A model generated the notes under the pieces. That model saw only the letters and a list, made by a program, of their open reading frames with translations, had not been told where the DNA came from and did no database searches. A stretch of DNA of 7,746 bases. It comes from SZUA-584 sp050943225. GTDB taxonomy: Bacteria; Bacillota; Clostridia; Christensenellales; SZUA-584. Position 1 is the first letter of the stretch, and each line of letters opens with the position of its first letter. The DNA lies in the NCBI GenBank assembly GCA_050943225.1, contig JBMNOT010000092.1, forward strand, positions 1-7,746, in the 5' to 3' direction. Shown here piece after piece: positions 6,638 to 7,746 of this stretch. Both the position numbers and the translations under genes were made by a program.

Positions 6638-6645
6638 TCCTCAGC
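6616..6645 (-). terminator. Rho-independent terminator of the dCMP deaminase gene
   Basis: On the minus strand GCTGAGG (6645-6639) and CCTCAGC (6629-6623) form a perfect 7-bp stem around a 9-nt loop, followed by TC and T5 (6620-6616). It begins 30 nt after the stop codon of the deaminase gene and separates it from the topoisomerase promoter downstream. Confidence 0.8.
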
Positions 6646-6675
6646 CGTGATGACGCGAAAGCCCAGCGGGGATGC

Positions 6676-7125
6676 TTAGCCCCGGAAGTGTTCCAGTGAA
6701 ACGCCCGCTTCCCGGAATATCTCCTGTGCGAACTCGTCCGGATAGGGGTGAGCGTACACCACGCGGACAATGCCGGCGTTTACGATCATCTTGGAGCAGA
6801 TGACACAGGGCTGGTGCGTGCAGTAGAGCGTGGCCCCTTCGATGCTGATGCCCAGCTTGGCAGCCTGGATGATGGCGTTTTGCTCGGCATGGATGGCGTA
6901 ACATAATTCATGCCTTGTGCCGGACGGGATGCCCAGCTTCTGCCGCAGGCATTCGCCCCGCTCCTTGCAGCTCTTGATGCCGGACGGCGCTCCGTTATAG
7001 CCTGTGGTGATAATCCGCTTATTGCGGACGATGATGGCCCCGATGCTGCGGTCGCTCTTGTAGCAGCTGGACCACTTTGCGATAGTCTCCGTCAAATCCA
7101 TGAAGCGCTTGTCCCACTTATCCAT
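6676..7125 (-). CDS. Deoxycytidylate (dCMP) deaminase, ComEB-like
   Basis: Zinc-dependent cytosolic enzyme converting dCMP to dUMP, which feeds thymidylate synthase and so the dTTP pool. The cytidine/deoxycytidylate deaminase motifs are complete: HAE at 79-81 (zinc-binding His79 and proton-shuttling Glu81) and PCVIC at 106-110, with zinc ligands Cys107 and Cys110. The family-typical TGYNGAPSG (41-49) and the cysteines at 53, 59 and 75 before HAE match dCMP deaminases rather than tRNA adenosine deaminase or riboflavin RibD. The length of 149 aa is normal. The ATG at 7125 follows the Shine-Dalgarno AGGGGT by 5 nt. It is a single-gene transcript with its own terminator, divergent from groES. In Bacillus the homologue is ComEB in the late competence operon, but no competence gene is next to it here, so a nucleotide-pool role is the safer reading. 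No clear promoter was found. Confidence 0.93.
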   Translation of the reverse strand: MDKWDKRFMDLTETIAKWSSCYKSDRSIGAIIVRNKRIITTGYNGAPSGIKSCKERGECLRQKLGIPSGTRHELCYAIHAEQNAIIQAAKLGISIEGATLYCTHQPCVICSKMIVNAGIVRVVYAHPYPDEFAQEIFREAGVSLEHFRG

Positions 7126-7353
7126 GTCATACCCCTGTTCATCATGATAATGCTCTATAATTCAACATCACTTAGAAAAAGTCCTGCCTGCACAGGAAAT
7201 ATATAACTATAACGAAAAGAGAAGAATTTTAATGATACATCGAAATAAAATAAGGATATTTTGAATTAAACGCTGGATATTATTAATTATTGGTGTTTTC
7301 TCACGCGATTTAGGTTTGCATATCAAATGCACCATATATTATTATAAACTCTG
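7126..7353. other. AT-rich divergent intergenic region between dCMP deaminase and groES
   Basis: No credible gene is visible. The region is strongly AT-rich and must hold the deaminase promoter (minus) and the groES promoter (plus). For groES, TTTGCA (7315-7320) and TATTAT (7337-7342) with a 16-nt spacer are the best pair, placing the start just before the CIRCE element; TATAAA at 7343-7348 is an alternative -10. For the deaminase only weak boxes are seen, for example TATAGA on the minus strand near 7160. The heptamer GGATATT occurs at 7254-7260 and 7275-7281, 21 bp apart. A short palindrome ATCATGAT lies at 7141-7148. Confidence 0.5.
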
Positions 7354-7380
7354 TTAGCACTCATTCCAAATGAGTGCTAA
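7354..7380 (+). promoter_or_regulatory. CIRCE operator (HrcA-binding site)
   Basis: TTAGCACTC-N9-GAGTGCTAA is present with both 9-bp arms perfect and the canonical 9-nt spacer. CIRCE is the operator of the heat-shock repressor HrcA, which blocks groESL and dnaK operons at normal temperature. It lies 57 nt before the groES start, at or just after the predicted transcription start, so HrcA would block transcription and the element would also form a hairpin in the leader RNA. hrcA itself is not in the window. Confidence 0.97.
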
Positions 7381-7437
7381 CAAAATGTGAGGAGTACTAT
7401 TGAGTATAATAAACACGTTTCAAGGAGGTTTTCCAAC

Positions 7438-7722
7438 ATGACCATTAAGCCATTGGGCGACAGAGTTGTGATCAAAAGCCTGGAGAGCGAAGAGACCACC
7501 AAGAGCGGCATTGTTCTGACGGGCAGCGCGAAGGAAAAGCCGCAGATGGCAGAAGTCATCGCTGTAGGGCCGGGCGGCATGGTGGACGGCAAAGAAGTTG
7601 TGATGACCGTGAAGGTAGGGGACAAGGTGCTGTACGCCAAGTATGCGGGCACCGAAGTTAAAGTGGACGGTGAGGAATACATCATCGTGCGCCACAACGA
7701 CCTGCTTGCGATTGTCGAATAA
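7438..7722 (+). CDS. groES: Co-chaperonin GroES (Hsp10)
   Basis: Ten-kDa lid of the GroEL folding chamber; seven subunits cap the GroEL ring and bind through a mobile loop. The sequence is canonical: KPLGDRVVIK at 4-13, the mobile loop at about 18-34 with the hydrophobic Ile-Val-Leu (25-27) that docks on GroEL, GPG at 44-46, VGDKVLY at 60-66 and EYIIVRHNDLLAI near the end. The length of 94 aa is normal. The start is set at the ATG at 7438, 9 nt after a strong AAGGAGG (7422-7428). The reading frame stays open upstream to a GTG at 7387, but that extension (MRSTIEYNKH...) is not part of GroES and lies in the leader. A perfect CIRCE element precedes it, and a ribosome binding site for the next gene follows 17 nt after the stop, as expected for groES-groEL. 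Confidence 0.97.
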   Translation: MTIKPLGDRVVIKSLESEETTKSGIVLTGSAKEKPQMAEVIAVGPGGMVDGKEVVMTVKVGDKVLYAKYAGTEVKVDGEEYIIVRHNDLLAIVE

Positions 7723-7739
7723 CGTTCTCACATATTGTT

Positions 7740-7746
7740 AAGGAGG
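7740..7746 (+). promoter_or_regulatory. Ribosome binding site of the next gene, presumably groEL
   Basis: The window ends in AAGGAGG, identical to the groES Shine-Dalgarno, 17 nt after the groES stop. With no terminator between, the next gene is co-transcribed. By the near-universal gene order it should be groEL, but its coding sequence is outside the window. Confidence 0.75.

Noticed and set aside
7405..7410. Perfect TATAAT downstream of CIRCE as the groES -10 box
   Set aside because: There is no plausible -35 at 16-18 nt upstream, and a start here would leave CIRCE outside its usual position at or just after the transcription start. A weak internal promoter is not excluded.
7387..7437. GTG at 7387 as the groES start
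   Set aside because: The added 17 residues do not belong to GroES, whereas the ATG at 7438 has an ideal AAGGAGG and gives the normal N-terminus.

Overview
The window looks like chromosomal DNA of a Clostridia-type member of the Bacillota (Firmicutes). The coding regions are moderately GC-rich, and the intergenic promoter regions are much more AT-rich. The pointers are a perfect CIRCE operator before groES, strong AGGAGG-type ribosome binding sites, sigmaA-like promoters, a short-form (about 650 aa) type IIA topoisomerase B subunit without the long Gram-negative insert, and a secreted PBP5-type D,D-carboxypeptidase. Family or genus cannot be fixed from this sequence; an Oscillospirales- or Christensenellales-like gut clostridium would fit, but that is inference.

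Layout: (1) 1-236 is a leader region with a large imperfect hairpin (49-98), an extended -10 promoter and two small dyads, leading to (2) a D-Ala-D-Ala carboxypeptidase gene (237-1649, +, TTG start). (3) 1650-1950 is the convergent gap between this gene and the topoisomerase operon. It holds a 12-bp palindrome, a two-way terminator hairpin and a cluster of nested inverted repeats. (4) 1951-6340 (minus) is a two-gene operon encoding a complete type IIA DNA topoisomerase, B subunit first, A subunit second, with an 11-nt overlap. It is driven by a good promoter at 6425-6453. (5) 6454-6675 holds a hairpin, a possible gene remnant and the terminator of (6) a dCMP deaminase gene (6676-7125, minus). 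(7) 7126-7437 is an AT-rich divergent intergenic region ending in the HrcA-controlled CIRCE operator of (8) groES (7438-7722, +). The ribosome binding site of the next gene, presumably groEL, forms the last bases of the window.

The genes are housekeeping: peptidoglycan trimming, DNA topology, dUMP/dTTP supply and protein folding. They do not form one pathway. No defence system, CRISPR array, transposase or tRNA was seen. The most interesting point is the A subunit of the topoisomerase. Its sequence is closer to GyrA than to Bacillus ParC, but the GyrA-box expected in the first blade of the C-terminal domain is gone, while a box-like motif remains in a late blade. This suggests a gyrase-derived paralogue that may work as a topoisomerase IV. 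The second point is two hairpin-rich intergenic segments (49-98 and 1732-1845) that look like dispersed repeat or structured RNA elements and deserve a genome-wide search.
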